Part shown: piece after piece, positions 6,004-6,248 of the stretch
Layout: each line of letters opens with the position of its first letter
Numbering within the stretch: position 1 is the first letter of the stretch
Assembly (NCBI GenBank): GCA_027064485.1
Contig: JAMOPR010000280.1
Location: forward strand, 1-6,248
Direction: 5' to 3'
DNA length: 6,248 nucleotides
Source: Desulfurobacteriaceae bacterium
GTDB lineage: Bacteria > Aquificota > Aquificia > Desulfurobacteriales > Desulfurobacteriaceae
The notes under the pieces: generated by a model
The model's database searches: none
The model's input: the letters and a program-made list of their open reading frames with translations, nothing else
What the model was told of the DNA's origin: nothing
Position numbers and translations under genes: made by a program

Positions 6004-6041
6004 TTTAGAAAGTGTTAAGAAAGTGTTAAGAAGTTTGTTTA
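6002..6041 (-). promoter_or_regulatory. Pho-box-like tandem repeat upstream of the porin
   Basis: An 11-bp unit, GAAAGTGTTAA on the plus strand, occurs twice head to tail (6008-6018 and 6019-6029). On the minus strand, the direction of the porin, this reads CTTAACA-4 nt-CTTAACA. Looser half-sites extend it: TAAACA (6041-6036) with a 6-nt gap upstream and TAAATA (6007-6002) with a 5-nt gap downstream. An 11-bp direct repeat is the known layout of PhoB/PhoP response-regulator sites (7-4-7 in enterics, TTAACA-like hexamers in Bacillus). The assignment rests on this geometry and on the phosphate genes downstream; the regulator itself is not in the window. Confidence 0.6.
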
Positions 6042-6047
6042 TGGGCT

Positions 6048-6076
6048 TTGATTAGTAATTTTTGTTTTTGTAAAAT
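6048..6076 (+). promoter_or_regulatory. Promoter of the rightward gene at the window end
   Basis: TTGATT (6048-6053, 4 of 6) and TAAAAT (6071-6076, 5 of 6) are separated by exactly 17 bp of T-rich spacer. The expected start is near 6083, about 30 nt before the ATG at 6114. It is divergent from the porin promoter. The Pho-box-like repeat ends only 7 bp upstream of its -35, so a regulator bound there could affect both genes. Confidence 0.55.
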
Positions 6077-6113
6077 AGTGAAATATTAAATGGACTCTCT
6101 TAAGGAGGGATTT

Positions 6114-6248
6114 ATGGGGAGGTGGTTTTCTAAGCTTTTAGATAAGTTTGGTTTGGGTAAAGTGTCCAGACAGTTAATTCTGTTTGGGCTTTGGCCGATT
6201 GTTTTTTGTATGGGGTTGCTCATCATAGAAGCGAGAGTTATTTATACC
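6114..6248 (+). CDS. N-terminus of an uncharacterised membrane protein, cut off by window edge
   Basis: Forty-five codons are open to the window end. ATG 6114 is preceded by AAGGAGG (6102-6108), with GGAGG spaced 5 nt, the pattern shared by the other genes here, and by a plausible promoter. The peptide begins with a short basic, possibly amphipathic cytoplasmic stretch (MGRWFSKLLDKFGLGKVSRQ). One hydrophobic segment follows (about 21-39, LILFGLWPIVFCMGLLIIE), probably a transmembrane helix or signal anchor, and then EARVIYT. I do not recognise the family. Such an N-terminus would fit a sensor kinase, chemoreceptor, diguanylate cyclase or transporter subunit. The position divergent from a phosphate-type cluster makes a regulatory or transport role plausible, but nothing seen decides it. 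Confidence 0.65.
   Translation, partial: MGRWFSKLLDKFGLGKVSRQLILFGLWPIVFCMGLLIIEARVIYT

Noticed and set aside
6008..6029. The 11-bp tandem repeat as the start of a CRISPR or other long array
   Set aside because: There are only two exact copies with no spacers, located at promoter distance from a gene; an operator is the better reading.

Overview
The window looks like ordinary chromosome from a low-GC, diderm (two-membrane) bacterium. Two membranes are indicated by a beta-barrel outer-membrane protein, a lipoprotein and a periplasmic binding protein. Lys/Glu-rich proteins, frequent AGA/AGG arginine codons and very GC-rich terminator stems in an otherwise AT-rich sequence suggest a thermophile. 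My best guess is a deep-branching marine thermophile of the Aquificota, such as the Desulfurobacterium/Thermovibrio group. This rests on general resemblance, not on a search.

Layout from left to right. A 5'-complete, 3'-truncated alanine racemase gene (alr, minus strand, 1-849) is divergent from purH (plus, 941-2536), with a 91-bp shared control region between them. purH ends at a strong GC hairpin and converges on a minus-strand cluster that reads right to left: outer-membrane porin-like gene (5964-4825), then a PstS with a cleavable signal peptide (4766-3723), then a lipoprotein PstS (3637-2561). At the right edge a new plus-strand gene begins at 6114 and leaves the window after 45 codons. 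It is divergent from the porin gene.

The minus-strand cluster is the most interesting part. It looks like a phosphate-capture module: a putative porin to admit solute, and two about 75% identical phosphate-binding proteins with different export and anchoring signals. No permease or ATPase genes (pstC, pstA, pstB) are visible. Each gene is followed by a GC-rich hairpin with a T-rich tail. The hairpin between the two pstS genes also carries what looks like the -35 element of a separate promoter for the second pstS. Upstream of the porin lies an 11-bp direct repeat (TTAACA-5-TTAACA, with weaker flanking half-sites) arranged like a Pho box, which suggests control by phosphate starvation.

All six start codons are preceded by a purine-rich Shine-Dalgarno sequence, five of them exactly GGAGG with a 5-nt spacer. 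That settled the start choices for purH and the upstream pstS. I saw no tRNA, rRNA, CRISPR array, insertion sequence or riboswitch.
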